Made by a program: the position numbers and the translations under genes
The notes under the pieces: generated by a model
What the model saw: only the letters and a program-made list of their open reading frames with translations
Told to the model about the DNA's origin: nothing
Database searches by the model: none
DNA from: Bradyrhizobium sp. 164
GTDB lineage: Bacteria; Pseudomonadota; Alphaproteobacteria; Rhizobiales; Xanthobacteraceae
Assembly (NCBI RefSeq): GCF_023073715.1
Contig: NZ_JADPKA010000022.1
Coordinates: 1 to 55,525 of the forward strand
Length of the DNA: 55,525 bases
Direction of reading: 5' to 3'
In this document: in pieces, positions 19,608 to 29,226 of the stretch
Layout: each line of letters begins with the position of its first letter
Numbering within the stretch: the stretch's first letter is position 1

Positions 19608-20709
19608 GATCGCTCCTCGACATCCCCTGCGGCGTCTGAAAGGGAGTGTCCGCGGACGAGAGCAGGTCCCAACTCATCGGCGTCCCGCGGCGGACCGCCC
19701 GTCCGACGCGCTTGCCAAGCAAAGTCTCGAAATATTTTGGTGGCAGGCCGAGACCGGGCCGGATAATTCGCAGACTCTTTTCGGTTAGCACATCACCTGG
19801 AGCGAGATCCTCGGCCACATAGAGCGAGCGACGGAACACAAGCGATTTGCGTTCCTTGTCCGTGACGCCATAATGCACCTCTCCAAGCGCGAGCCAAGCG
19901 CGCTCGGTCTCCACCACCAGAGCCGCCATCTCCTCGGGTTCCATTGAAAACGTGGAGTCGACACCGCCGTCCGCGCGCGCAAGCGTAAAATGCTTCTCGA
20001 TCACGGTCGCACCCAGCGCCACGCTTGCAACTGACGCACCAATCCCGAAGGTGTGGTCCGAAAGGCCCACCTCGCAACCGAACAGCGTCCGCATATGGGG
20101 GATCGTCAGCAGATTGGTGTCGGAGGACGTTGCGGGATAGGTGCTCGTGCACTTTAGGAGCACAAGTTGTCTGCAGCCCGCACCTCTCGCCGCCCGTACC
20201 GTCTCATCTAGTTCGGCCACGGTGGCCATGCCTGTCGAAATGATCATGGGCTTGCCGGTAGCCGCGACCTTGCGAATGAGCGGTAGATCAGTGTTCTCGA
20301 ACGATGCGATTTTGTAGCAGGCAACGCCAAGACTCTCGAGAAAATCGATCGCCGTAGCATCGAACGGCGTCGAGAATGGAATCATGCCCAATGACCGGGC
20401 GCGTTCGAAGATCGGAGCATGCCACTGCCATGGGGTATAGGCATCCTGGTAGAGTTTGTGTAGTGACGCGCCTCGCCACAAGCTGTTGGGATCGTCGATG
20501 AAGAATTCATCCTCGTTCAGGTCAAGGGTCATCGTATCAGCGGTGTAGGTCTGTAGTTTGAGTGCGTGCGCGCCCGATTTCGCGGCCGCATCCACGATCG
20601 CCAGAGCGCGGTCGAGCGACTGATTGTGGTTGCCCGACATTTCGGCAATGATGAATGGCCTATGCGATCGGCCGATCGAATGACCGGCAATGGAGATAGG
20701 GTCTGTCAT
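19600..20709 (-). CDS. pseI: Pseudaminic acid synthase, PseI
   Basis: A 369-residue NeuB-family synthase that condenses PEP with 2,4-diacetamido-2,4,6-trideoxy-L-altrose. It carries FIIAEMSGNHNQSLDRA (the PseI form, with SGNHN rather than IGxNHNG), LKLQTYTADTMT, STGMAT, GLSDHT and a C-terminal SAF domain ending SWDLL. I place the start at the ATG at 20709 because AGGAG lies about 8 bases before it; a longer frame to 20769 would add 20 arginine-rich residues with no homology. Its 3' end overlaps the next gene by 8 bases. Confidence 0.95.
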   Translation of the reverse strand: MTDPISIAGHSIGRSHRPFIIAEMSGNHNQSLDRALAIVDAAAKSGAHALKLQTYTADTMTLDLNEDEFFIDDPNSLWRGASLHKLYQDAYTPWQWHAPIFERARSLGMIPFSTPFDATAIDFLESLGVACYKIASFENTDLPLIRKVAATGKPMIISTGMATVAELDETVRAARGAGCRQLVLLKCTSTYPATSSDTNLLTIPHMRTLFGCEVGLSDHTFGIGASVASVALGATVIEKHFTLARADGGVDSTFSMEPEEMAALVVETERAWLALGEVHYGVTDKERKSLVFRRSLYVAEDLAPGDVLTEKSLRIIRPGLGLPPKYFETLLGKRVGRAVRRGTPMSWDLLSSADTPFQTPQGMSRSDRG

Positions 20710-20778
20710 AACATGCTCCTGACACTTTCGAAGACAGCGGCGCCACAGGAGCGACCGCACCCTTATCATTTCGTCGGA

Positions 20779-21174
20779 TCAGGGATCCATTATCACAACA
20801 TCGAGCCCAGCACTCCGCGCGACCCTGATAGATGGCTCGTTGTCGGCATAGACGTGGGCGCGAAGGCAACCAAAACGCGACCTGACTTCGTTCAGCATCA
20901 TCTTTGCAACTCCACGATTACGATGCTCAGGCGCAACCGTATAAGACACGTCTTCACCATCTATCCTGAAGGTCGCAACCGGCTCCTGGTTTAACTCGAA
21001 GATGAAAAGGTTGGGCTGGTCCATCTTGAGCCGTCGATCAAGCCAGCCCACATGCTCGTCCCAACCCACGCCGCCCTTGTACTTGGACATTCTGCGGGTC
21101 GAGTCGTCATTGCGCCATTCGAACAACCGTCGAGCGTCGTCCTTCGTGGCCGGTCTAATTTGGAAATGGTTCAT
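20779..21174 (-). CDS. pseH: GNAT N-acetyltransferase, PseH
   Basis: A 131-residue acetyltransferase that would put the 4-N-acetyl group on UDP-4-amino-4,6-dideoxy-L-AltNAc with acetyl-CoA. It has IRPATKDDARRLFEWRND near the start and VAPEHRNRGVAKMML, the acetyl-CoA-binding Q/RxxGxG/A motif, near residues 80-94. The ATG at 21174 puts the GNAT domain at the N-terminus; an upstream frame adds 13 residues of no clear value. It is somewhat short for PseH (about 160), and the assignment leans on the pseG and pseI neighbours. Confidence 0.86.
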   Translation of the reverse strand: MNHFQIRPATKDDARRLFEWRNDDSTRRMSKYKGGVGWDEHVGWLDRRLKMDQPNLFIFELNQEPVATFRIDGEDVSYTVAPEHRNRGVAKMMLNEVRSRFGCLRAHVYADNEPSIRVARSAGLDVVIMDP

Positions 21175-21314
21175 GATCGCAAGCCCGCCCAACCGCGATC
21201 CACATAGGCACAAGCCCCGCGCTAGTCAACAAAAAGGGAGGCGAGTGCGGACGCCGCTTCCCATTGTAAGATCAAGGGAATCTCACGGCCTTGGGAACTG
21301 GTTCGGCTTGCCTG

Positions 21315-22412
21315 CTAGAATCGGGAACCGAGTTCGACACGCACGCGGGCGCTACCCTCGCCATCCACAAGCGCAAAGGCGGCCTCTCCCAATACCTTTA
21401 CGCGGGCCGAATCGGCCTGCAGCGAGCGGATGGCGTCGGCAAGCGTCTCGGCTGTGACAGACGCGCCCGATCCCAGATACAGCGCCGCCCCCGCGTCGGC
21501 CAGCGCCGTCAAGGCACCAACCTGATTTGCCGCAATGTCGACCACGACAGCGGGCAAGCCCAGACAGCAGCGCTCCCAAGTCATCCCACCACCAGCTCCG
21601 ATCGACAGATCGGCGCGCCGCATCAGCTCGGCCATGTTGTTTGCCCCCCGATGCACCTGCGCATGCGGCAACTCGCCGCAAAGTTGCACGATCGACTCTG
21701 CATGCGGGCTGCTCTGACCGATGACAACGTCCACCGCAATTTCTGAGACCCCGAGACTCGCGATAGCCTGCAGCGCCTTAGCCGTGCCGTTGGTCGGATC
21801 AGAGCCACCGAAGCAAACGAGGATCCGGCCGATCTCACCGCTGCGGCTCGTCAATAAGCGACGCTGCTCGACAAATTCAGGACGAAGCAACGCGTATCTC
21901 GGCCCGAGCAATTGCACGCAAGAAGCCGATACATGGTCACGATAGCGCGTCTCCATCCGTTGAACGAGGTTCTGATCGAGGAGGATCTCGCAATCGTGCG
22001 GACGATTGGCGAGATCGTCAATCGCGAGGATTCGCAAACCGTCTCGTCGACAGGCATTCTCCCAATGGGCATCAAGCGAATAGTGATCGACGACAAGCCA
22101 GTCGACTGGTCCAATCTCCTCAACCGCCTGATACGTCTGCTGCGCATCCTGTTGCCACGTCGTAGGCAACCAGTGCGCATAGCTGCGGTCCGAATTGGCC
22201 GCCTCCGGATCCGCCCACTGTGGATCCGGTAAGAGCCGCACGGCATGGCCGTTGCCCTGGACCAGTGCAGCCAACGCAGCGACATGGCTACGCACAAGAA
22301 AGCACGATGCGGTTCCGCCTTCGGCGAGGATGTTGGCCAGAGTCAGACAACGCGTGAGGTGCCCCATCCCCATCTGGACCGAAGCGTCAACTCGAAAAAT
22401 GACCCGTTTCAT
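21315..22412 (-). CDS. pseG: UDP-2,4-diacetamido-2,4,6-trideoxy-L-altropyranose hydrolase, PseG
   Basis: A 365-residue GT-B-like hydrolase that removes UDP to free the altrose derivative used by PseI. It starts VIFRVDASVQMGMGHLTRCLTLA, the PseG signature containing the catalytic histidine of GMGHxxR, and has CFGGSDPTNGT and GAGGGMTWERCCLGLP for UDP contacts. The ATG at 22412 (MKRVIF) fits the family start; the longer frame would overlap the divergent gene region. It is the first gene of the minus-strand run, with 173 bases to the divergent plus-strand gene. Confidence 0.94.
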   Translation of the reverse strand: MKRVIFRVDASVQMGMGHLTRCLTLANILAEGGTASCFLVRSHVAALAALVQGNGHAVRLLPDPQWADPEAANSDRSYAHWLPTTWQQDAQQTYQAVEEIGPVDWLVVDHYSLDAHWENACRRDGLRILAIDDLANRPHDCEILLDQNLVQRMETRYRDHVSASCVQLLGPRYALLRPEFVEQRRLLTSRSGEIGRILVCFGGSDPTNGTAKALQAIASLGVSEIAVDVVIGQSSPHAESIVQLCGELPHAQVHRGANNMAELMRRADLSIGAGGGMTWERCCLGLPAVVVDIAANQVGALTALADAGAALYLGSGASVTAETLADAIRSLQADSARVKVLGEAAFALVDGEGSARVRVELGSRF

Positions 22413-22585
22413 GCGGCCAACTTTCCCGAATGGCCGGCGCAACAGCCATGGCGTTTCCAGGCATTAGGCCTCGACGGGCAGCCTACTACGACAATTCGGA
22501 GCAAAAAAGGATTTATCCACGCTTGACTGTCGCGCGCCCTTCTATATGCGAAGGCCGCAAACATACAACCCCGCCTCACCCTAGC

Positions 22586-23986
22586 ATGTGTTCTGAAAAA
22601 ACGATTTTGATCACTACCCTTGCCGAATACCAGACCCGGTTCTGGATTCCGGTCGCGCAGCGATTGCGTGCGGCCGGCTGCGAGGTCGAACTGCTCGCCT
22701 TCGACGATCGCAGCGCAGAAATGTCGGCCGCCGAGGGCGTGCCGGTGACGAACATGTATCGCGAGGGGTTCAAGGCCGCCCCCTCGCCCGACGATCGCAA
22801 GGCGTTCGACGCGCGCGTTGCCTCTTACGGACTCGACGGAACCAATTTCCTGTTCAGCCATGAGCGTTTCACCTTCGGCATCAGCGATACGGCGGCGCTG
22901 CGCCGGCGTTTCATGATCTATGCCAACGCCATGGAGGCGGTGCTCGACCGGCTGGAGGCGCACGAGCGACGCGCCGAACTGGTCCAGGAGCTCGGCGGCT
23001 TCCTGTCTGTCATCGCTAGCTTCTACGCCGCCAGGCGCCGGGCTATCCGCAACTGGTTCATCGAGCCTTCGTTCTTTCGCGGCCGGATGTATTTCACGCC
23101 GGACAGCTTTGCCGCCCCGGACGTCATGGCAAAACCTGCGGATGCCGTGTCCGCCGAGGTGCGCGCCTATCTGGACGAAACGTTGACGCAGCGCGCGATC
23201 GTCATCCCCAAGAAGGATCAGCACCACTATTCGGCGGCGTTCAAGAAGGTCATCAATTTGCGCAATGCCCATCGTCTCGCCGAGAAGCTCTGGGACCAGT
23301 TCGCGCTCGGCAAGCACCAGGAATTCGGACACAATCTGCGTCATGCCCGCGTGCACGCCGCGATGGCGCTCAACGCGAGTCGGCTGCGCAAGCTCTACCA
23401 GCCGCTACCCGAAAGACCCTTCGTCTACTATCCTTTCCATGTTCCGGCCGACATGGCGCTGACGCTGCGCTCGCCGGACTATCTCGACCAGGTCGCGACC
23501 GTCGACTTCCTGCTGCGCACCATCCCGGATTCGCACGTGCTCGTGGTGAAGGAACATCCCGCCCAGATCGGCGCCATCTCGGCCGCCCGCCTGCTCGAGC
23601 TCGCGCGCCGGTTCGACAATTTCGTGCTGCTGACGCCGCAGACTAACAATTACGCCGTGCTCAATCGCGCCGACGCCGTTGTCTCCGTCAACAGCAAGTC
23701 GGGTGCCGAGGCGCTGCTGCTCGGCAAGCCGGTCGTGGTGATGGGCGATGCCTTCTACCGCTCCTGCCCTCTGGTGTATGCGGTCGATCGACTGGCCGAC
23801 GTGCCCGCGCGGCTGCGCGAAGCGCTCTCTACCGGGCCATTCGATCCCGCCAAGGGTGCGCCCTATTTCGAGTCCGCCTGGCGCCGGTCTCATCCGGGCG
23901 AGCTCTATATCAGCGATCCCAAACTGCTCGATACGTTTGCGGCCTCCTTGCACGCCGCAATGGCCGAACGGGCCTGTGTGAATTGA
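22586..23986 (+). CDS. Capsule polysaccharide biosynthesis-type transferase (KpsS/KpsC-like)
   Basis: A 466-residue soluble protein. It shows HVPADMALTLRSPDYLDQ, VLVVKEHPAQIG, LLTPQTNNYAVL and SVNSKSGAEALLLGKPVVVMGDAFY. The last two are characteristic of the Capsule_synth family (KpsC/KpsS/LipB), where the E(H)P and SxxGxEA motifs bind a CMP-sugar, usually CMP-Kdo. It may therefore use a CMP-ulosonic acid made by this locus. I chose the ATG at 22586 (MCSEKTILITTLAEYQTRF); the upstream 52 codons are unlike the family. The stop overlaps a possible TTG start of the next gene. Confidence 0.75.
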   Translation: MCSEKTILITTLAEYQTRFWIPVAQRLRAAGCEVELLAFDDRSAEMSAAEGVPVTNMYREGFKAAPSPDDRKAFDARVASYGLDGTNFLFSHERFTFGISDTAALRRRFMIYANAMEAVLDRLEAHERRAELVQELGGFLSVIASFYAARRRAIRNWFIEPSFFRGRMYFTPDSFAAPDVMAKPADAVSAEVRAYLDETLTQRAIVIPKKDQHHYSAAFKKVINLRNAHRLAEKLWDQFALGKHQEFGHNLRHARVHAAMALNASRLRKLYQPLPERPFVYYPFHVPADMALTLRSPDYLDQVATVDFLLRTIPDSHVLVVKEHPAQIGAISAARLLELARRFDNFVLLTPQTNNYAVLNRADAVVSVNSKSGAEALLLGKPVVVMGDAFYRSCPLVYAVDRLADVPARLREALSTGPFDPAKGAPYFESAWRRSHPGELYISDPKLLDTFAASLHAAMAERACVN

Positions 23987-23997
23987 ACGGACCCATC

Positions 23998-24747
23998 ATG
24001 CCGCTCGTCTCGATCATCACACCGTCCTGGAACGTCGAAGGCCTGATCGAGGAGACGATCCGCTCGGTGCAGACCCAGACATTCGCCGATTGGGAGCTCT
24101 TGATCGCGGACGACTGCTCGACCGACAACACGCCGGGCATCATCGCGGCGATCGGCGCGCGCGATGCCCGCGTCAAGCTGATCCGGCAGGCCAAAAATGG
24201 CGGCCCGGCGCTCGCGCGCCAGGCATCGATCGGCGCCGCTCAGGGCCGCTATCTCGCCTTCCTCGACAGCGACGATCTATGGCTGCCCGAAAAGCTCGAG
24301 CGGCAGCTCGCCTTCGCGAAGGCGAAGCGGGCCGCCCTCAGCTATACCGCCTTCCGCCGCATCAACGAAACCAACACGGTCACCGGACGGCTCATCGACG
24401 TGCCGGCCTCGCTCACCTATGGCCAGCTCCTGGAGAACACCGCAATCGCAACGGTGACCGCGATGGTCGACCGCGAGATCGCCGGTCCCGTCGCGATGAA
24501 GAACGAGGGCTATGACGATTTCTGCCTGTGGCTCTCGATCCTCAAGCGCGGCCACACCGCATACGGCCTCAACGAGGACCTTGCGCGCTACCGCGTCAGG
24601 GGTTCGTCGGTCTCCAGCCGCCCGGTCCGCTCGGCCAAATGGGTCTGGCAGATCTACCGCAATGTCGAACACCTGTCGCTGATCAGGTCGGCCTGGTGTT
24701 TTGCCCATTGGGGTGCGCGGGCCTGGCTCAAGCGGCGGGAGTTCTAG
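23998..24747 (+). CDS. Family 2 glycosyltransferase
   Basis: A 249-residue GT-A enzyme with VSIITPSWNVEGLIEETIRS at the N-terminus, ADDCSTDNT around residue 36 and the metal-binding LDSDDLW near 85. These are standard for GT2 enzymes that add a sugar from a nucleotide donor to a growing lipid-linked chain. The ATG at 23998 gives a normal start; a TTG at 23983 overlapping the preceding stop is possible. Acceptor and donor are unknown. It probably shares a transcript with the gene at 22586. Confidence 0.86.
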   Translation: MPLVSIITPSWNVEGLIEETIRSVQTQTFADWELLIADDCSTDNTPGIIAAIGARDARVKLIRQAKNGGPALARQASIGAAQGRYLAFLDSDDLWLPEKLERQLAFAKAKRAALSYTAFRRINETNTVTGRLIDVPASLTYGQLLENTAIATVTAMVDREIAGPVAMKNEGYDDFCLWLSILKRGHTAYGLNEDLARYRVRGSSVSSRPVRSAKWVWQIYRNVEHLSLIRSAWCFAHWGARAWLKRREF

Positions 24748-24876
24748 CCACGGCTCCAGGGCCGTCCTGCTTCAAATACCCCAACCTCTCTCTCAAGCCA
24801 TTTGGCTATTGGCGAGCCCGGCCGTTGGCGGTACCACTCAGTGGCCACTCCGCCCCGACACTTCCTGGAACCGATC

Positions 24877-25839
24877 ATGCCGTTTGAAAGCTACAAGAAC
24901 AGCCGCATCCTCGTGACCGGAGGCGCCGGCTTCATCGGATCGCATATCTGCGAGCGACTGCTCGAAGTGGGGGCCGAGGTGGTGTCCGCGGACAATTATT
25001 TCACCGGCAGCCGGCGCAACATCGCCCATCTTATCGCCAATCCGCTGTTCGAGGCGGTCAGGCACGACGTCACCTTCCCGCTCTACATCGAGGTCGACGC
25101 GATCTTCAACCTCGCCTGTCCGGCCTCGCCGATCCACTACCAGCGCGACCCCGTGCAGACCACCAAGACCTCGGTGCACGGCGCCATCAACATGCTCGGC
25201 CTCGCCAAGCGGCTGAAGGCGCGCATCTTCCAGGCCTCCACCAGCGAGGTCTATGGCGATCCGCTGATTCATCCCCAGAGCGAGGACTATTGGGGCAACG
25301 TCAATCCGATCGGCATCCGCTCCTGCTACGATGAGGGTAAGCGCTGCGCCGAGACGCTGTTCTTCGACTATTGGCGCCAGCACGGCCTACCGATCAAGGT
25401 CGCACGCATCTTCAATACCTACGGCCCGCGCATGCAGCCCAATGACGGACGTGTGGTGTCGTCCTTCATCGTCCAGGCGCTCCAGGGCGAGCCGATCACG
25501 GTGTTCGGCGACGGTGGGCAGACCCGCTCCTTCTGCTATGTCGACGACCTTGTCGAGGCCATTACGCGGCTGATGGTGACACCGGAAGACGTCACCGGCC
25601 CGATCAATCTCGGCAACAATTCCGAATTCACGATCCGCGAGCTCGCCGAGAAGGTCATCAAGCTCACGGGCTCGCGTTCCAAGCTGGTGTTCAAGCCGCT
25701 GCCGCAGGACGACCCCCGCCAGCGCCAGCCCGACCTCACCAAGGCGAAGGCCGTGCTCAATTGGGAGCCGAAGGTTGCGCTCGAGGACGGGCTCAAGGAG
25801 ACGATCGCCTATTTCAAGCACACGCTCGAGCTGACTTGA
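24877..25839 (+). CDS. UDP-glucuronate decarboxylase (UDP-xylose synthase)
   Basis: A 320-residue extended SDR that converts UDP-glucuronate to UDP-xylose. It has [19 protein letters not shown] near residues 11-29, [11 protein letters not shown], the UXS-type [10 protein letters not shown], the STSEVYGDP serine and the catalytic tyrosine and lysine in [12 protein letters not shown]. The ATG at 24877 matches the family start. A near-identical second copy with a one-base insertion lies at 39734. UDP-xylose would be a further building block for the surface glycan. Confidence 0.93.
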   Translation: MPFESYKNSRILVTGGAGFIGSHICERLLEVGAEVVSADNYFTGSRRNIAHLIANPLFEAVRHDVTFPLYIEVDAIFNLACPASPIHYQRDPVQTTKTSVHGAINMLGLAKRLKARIFQASTSEVYGDPLIHPQSEDYWGNVNPIGIRSCYDEGKRCAETLFFDYWRQHGLPIKVARIFNTYGPRMQPNDGRVVSSFIVQALQGEPITVFGDGGQTRSFCYVDDLVEAITRLMVTPEDVTGPINLGNNSEFTIRELAEKVIKLTGSRSKLVFKPLPQDDPRQRQPDLTKAKAVLNWEPKVALEDGLKETIAYFKHTLELT

Positions 25840-25968
25840 TTGGATGCACCGCTTCTCTTGATGGCTTGGCTTTCCAACATCATCTCAGTGTTTGGGTCAT
25901 GGCGCGGGCTCTCTCCAAGCGAAGCGCGGGTGAGGGTCGCAGGGTTGGTCGCGTGTGCACTCGTCAGC

Positions 25969-28596
25969 CTAGTGGATGAGGAAGCTTCGCATTAGAACGT
26001 CGGTAACATGAGACAGGCCTGAATAATCAAGATGAGAGAAGGCCGGATCACTCGGGTGGCTTTCCAAGAATCCATGATTATAGAAGGACGTTTGCGCCTC
26101 GAACTGAACTCCAGTGTTCCGAAGATCGCTTGAAAAATCCGCGGATCCGATGTTGATTGGACCACTAGCCTCGATCTGACCAATGTGCTGGATCTCAGGT
26201 TGGAAAACAAAACCCTCCTCATGTCGCAGGTGAAACTTCGTTGCAGATGACGCGTCGGCCGTAGCGGCTCCCGAAGGAATTCCAAGCGCGCCGTCGCCGT
26301 TGAGGTCGTGATGGAAGGTGGTCTCGAGCGACTCAAAGGACGTATTCGTCCCCGTCACCTCGGGAACAATATTGCCCGTATAGTTGCCGTTGCTGTCCGT
26401 GCTCCAGACCGTGTAGTGACCCGTCGCCGAGTCCTTCCAGGCCACATCGTATCCGCTGGCGGTCTGCTCGGCTGCAATGGGCGTCCAGGTGCCATACACA
26501 TTGGCGCTAACCGGCGAGTCGGAAATCTTCAGGACAGGCCCGCTACCGGTGCTGATGGCGGCAAGATAGAAGTTGTCTCCCGTCTGCACCATCTTGGTGG
26601 AACCCTGCGCCTCAATAGTGACGCTGGGAACACCGATGCTGCCATCGCCATTGAGGTCTTGGTGGAAGGTGGTCTCGAGCGACTCAAAGGACGCATTCGT
26701 CCCCGTCACCTCGGGAACAATATTGCCGGTATAGTTGCCGTTGCTGTCCGTGCTCCAGACCGTGTAGTGACCCGTCGCCGAGTCCTTCCAGGCCACATCG
26801 TATCCGCTGGCGGTCTGCTCGGCTGCAATGGGCGTCCAGGTGCCATACACACTGGCGCTAACCGGCGAGTCGGAAATCTTCAGGACAGGCCCGCTACCGG
26901 TGCTGATGGCGGCAAGATAGAAGTTGTCTCCCGTCTGTACCAGCTTGGTGGAACCCTGCGCCTCAATAGTGGCGCTGGGAACACCGATGCTGCCATCGCC
27001 ATTGAGGTCTTGGTGGAAGGTGGTCTCGAGCGACTCAAACGACGCATTCGTCCCCGTCACCTCGGGAACAATATTGCCCGTATAGTTGCCGTTGCCGTCC
27101 GTGCTCCAGACCGTGTAGTGACCCGTCGCCGAGTCCTTCCAGGCCACATCGTATCCGCTGGCAGTCTGCTCGGCTGCAATGGGCGCCCAGGTGCCATACA
27201 CGTTGGCGCTGACCGGCGAGCCGGAGATCTTCAGGACAGGCCCGCTGACCGTGCTGATGGCGGCAAGATAGAAATTGTCTCCCGTCTGCACCAGACTAGT
27301 CGACCCGACCGCCTCGATTGTAACGTTGATCACGCTGGCGCTTGCGATCGTGCCGTCCGAGAACTGAAGAAACTCGACTCCGGTCGCGGTGTCGGTGCCG
27401 TCGGGTGAGCCGCTGCGCAGGTCGGCCACGGTGAAGGTCTGTGTCGTCGCGTTGTACGAAACCGCGTAGCTGGCCCGGCTGCCCGAATACACCGCGGTGT
27501 CGGTCCCCGAGCTGCCATTGATTGCGTCGTTGCCCGCACCGCCGATGATCGTGTCGTTGCCGCTACCGCCGTTCAGCGCGTTGGCGATGGCGTTGCCCGC
27601 GATCGTGTCGTTGCCGGACCCGCCGATGGCGTTGTCGATATAGGAGCGTGCGTCGCCGTTATAGAGATAGGCGTTGTAGACGTTGCCCGATGCGTAATGG
27701 CCGTTGCCGAGATTGGCCAGTTGCACGGAGGAGAACACCGACGATGCACCGGGATTGAGGTTGATGCTCAAGTTCGTCGTGTAGTTCGACAGGTCGTAGG
27801 TATCGACGCCGCCGCCGTCCCACACCGTCTCGTAGATTCGGTTGGCGGAGCCGCCGGCGCCGCCGCCCGGCGCGGGCTGCCCGACGCCATTGATGAACTC
27901 CTGCCCCGTGGTGGGATTCCAGGTGTAGGTCGTGTTGCTGCTCTGGGTCGTGAAGTTCGCGCCGTACATCGTCTGCAGCGCGAGGATGTCATTGGCCATA
28001 TAGGTCTGCGGAAATCCGTACGCCTCATTGGTGTATCCGGACGTGGTCGAAGCGCCGACGTAGCTGCGATAGCTCATGACGGTGTATTCGCTGTCGTCGT
28101 GCACGCTGGGCACGGCGACATTGGCGGGGCCGCCCGCTTCCTGGCTGTGTTTGAGGCCAAAGGCATGGCCAAGCTCGTGCAGCGCAGTCGCGAAGTAATA
28201 ATTCCCGAGCTTGGCCAGAGAATAATTGTATTGAGTCCCGAACCAGACGTCGCCGCCGGGCGCATAATTGCCGGGATAGTAGGCGTAGGAGGTCGGGTTG
28301 GCCGACGGCGACTGCGCGATCATGATGTCGGCGCCATTCGTGCCTGCATACTGGACGTTGGCGTTGGTGTAGCCGTTGATCAATCCGATGGCGTAGTTGA
28401 TCGCCGCCTGCATCTGGGTCGGCGCCGGGGCGAAGCCCGACGCGGTCGGCTCGCTGCTGCCGCCAGTATACGGATTGGCGTAGTCGCTGGGCGAATCTGG
28501 GAAGCTGTAAGAGATCGCCCCCGACCATCTGTAGCCCGACAGCATGCCGTCGACGTCGGCGTTGTTGGTCTTGGTGACCGTGACTGCGGTTGCCAA
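25969..28596 (-). CDS. Serralysin-like zinc metalloprotease with RTX region and three 117-residue repeats
   Basis: An 875-residue protein. HELGHAFGLKH at 140-150 is the metzincin zinc site and VMSYRSY near 174 is the Met-turn with its tyrosine ligand. RTX calcium-binding nonapeptides (GGSGNDT, GGAGND) lie around 330-375. Residues about 425-775 are three nearly identical repeats of 117 residues, each with GYDVAWKDSATGHYTVWSTD and ending DLNGDG, a calcium-loop motif; tryptophan-rich units of this kind occur in type I secreted proteins. There is no N-terminal signal peptide, as expected for type I export, but no type I transporter genes are in the window. The last 90 or so residues are unlike the rest. 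Confidence 0.9.
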   Translation of the reverse strand: MATAVTVTKTNNADVDGMLSGYRWSGAISYSFPDSPSDYANPYTGGSSEPTASGFAPAPTQMQAAINYAIGLINGYTNANVQYAGTNGADIMIAQSPSANPTSYAYYPGNYAPGGDVWFGTQYNYSLAKLGNYYFATALHELGHAFGLKHSQEAGGPANVAVPSVHDDSEYTVMSYRSYVGASTTSGYTNEAYGFPQTYMANDILALQTMYGANFTTQSSNTTYTWNPTTGQEFINGVGQPAPGGGAGGSANRIYETVWDGGGVDTYDLSNYTTNLSINLNPGASSVFSSVQLANLGNGHYASGNVYNAYLYNGDARSYIDNAIGGSGNDTIAGNAIANALNGGSGNDTIIGGAGNDAINGSSGTDTAVYSGSRASYAVSYNATTQTFTVADLRSGSPDGTDTATGVEFLQFSDGTIASASVINVTIEAVGSTSLVQTGDNFYLAAISTVSGPVLKISGSPVSANVYGTWAPIAAEQTASGYDVAWKDSATGHYTVWSTDGNGNYTGNIVPEVTGTNASFESLETTFHQDLNGDGSIGVPSATIEAQGSTKLVQTGDNFYLAAISTGSGPVLKISDSPVSASVYGTWTPIAAEQTASGYDVAWKDSATGHYTVWSTDSNGNYTGNIVPEVTGTNASFESLETTFHQDLNGDGSIGVPSVTIEAQGSTKMVQTGDNFYLAAISTGSGPVLKISDSPVSANVYGTWTPIAAEQTASGYDVAWKDSATGHYTVWSTDSNGNYTGNIVPEVTGTNTSFESLETTFHHDLNGDGALGIPSGAATADASSATKFHLRHEEGFVFQPEIQHIGQIEASGPINIGSADFSSDLRNTGVQFEAQTSFYNHGFLESHPSDPAFSHLDYSGLSHVTDVLMRSFLIH
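26272..27324 (-). repeat. Three tandem 351-bp repeats inside the protease gene
   Basis: The same block recurs exactly every 351 bases: the shared GAAGGTGGTCTCGAGCG string is found at 26314, 26665 and 27016. Copies differ at only a few positions (for example the asparagine or threonine before SFESLETTFH). The unit is in frame, so gain or loss of a copy would keep the protein readable. Limits are approximate. Confidence 0.9.
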
Positions 28597-28791
28597 AGCG
28601 ATCTCCGAAGCAGCAAGCCTCCGATTCGAGGCGTTAACACATGATTCAGCGAGACAGTTGAACGTTTGGTTTAATTGGGCAAGGGCACCCGGACTTCTTT
28701 TATAATGCGCTGTTAGCCATTAAATCCCGTACTCATACGGGCACAAGCAGGAACCTCAGTTCCATGCGGCGCCCATGATTTGCAGGGTTTC

Positions 28792-29094
28792 ATGACAAAA
28801 CGCTCATTCGCGGCCGGACTGTTCGGCGCCCTGGCAGCGCTCGCCACGTTCGATCATGCGCCCTTCGGAGGGCTGCTCGTCATGGTAGAAAAGGCCAACG
28901 CGGAAGACGGCAGCAAGGCCGGCCGCTCGCCCTCCACGCCAATGGCTCGCGATCCTGCCGTTGCGGTGGCCGAGGAATACGAAGTCGCCCGCCGGAAAGG
29001 AACGCGGGAGGCGTTCGAACTCTTCATTGCGCGCCACGGCGACACCCCGCTGGCCGAGCAGGCGCGCGCGGAACTGAAGCGCCTGTCGCGCTGA
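28792..29094 (+). CDS. Small exported protein of unknown function
   Basis: A 100-residue protein with a basic start (MTKRS), a hydrophobic stretch to about residue 30 and an ANA site near 37 that could be cleaved by signal peptidase. The mature part has EEYEVARRKGTREAFELFIARHGDTPLAEQARAELKRL, resembling single TPR-like or Sel1-type helical pairs seen in periplasmic proteins. I use the ATG at 28792; a TTG at 28780 is also in frame. It is divergent from the protease gene with about 195 bases between them. Confidence 0.65.
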   Translation: MTKRSFAAGLFGALAALATFDHAPFGGLLVMVEKANAEDGSKAGRSPSTPMARDPAVAVAEEYEVARRKGTREAFELFIARHGDTPLAEQARAELKRLSR

Positions 29095-29226
29095 TCCCTT
29101 CACGCAGCGCAGCAAACCGCGCCAGCCATTGCATTTCGACAGGCGGCATCCGCTCCAGCCCAGGCTTGCCGCATGGCCTTTCGGCACTATGGTAGACGCC
29201 GCAATCTGTCCCGGAGCCCTTTCACG

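Noticed and set aside
26272..27324. Repeats at 26.3-27.3 kb as a mobile element or CRISPR
   Set aside because: They keep one reading frame and encode 117-residue units of the protease, so they are protein repeats.
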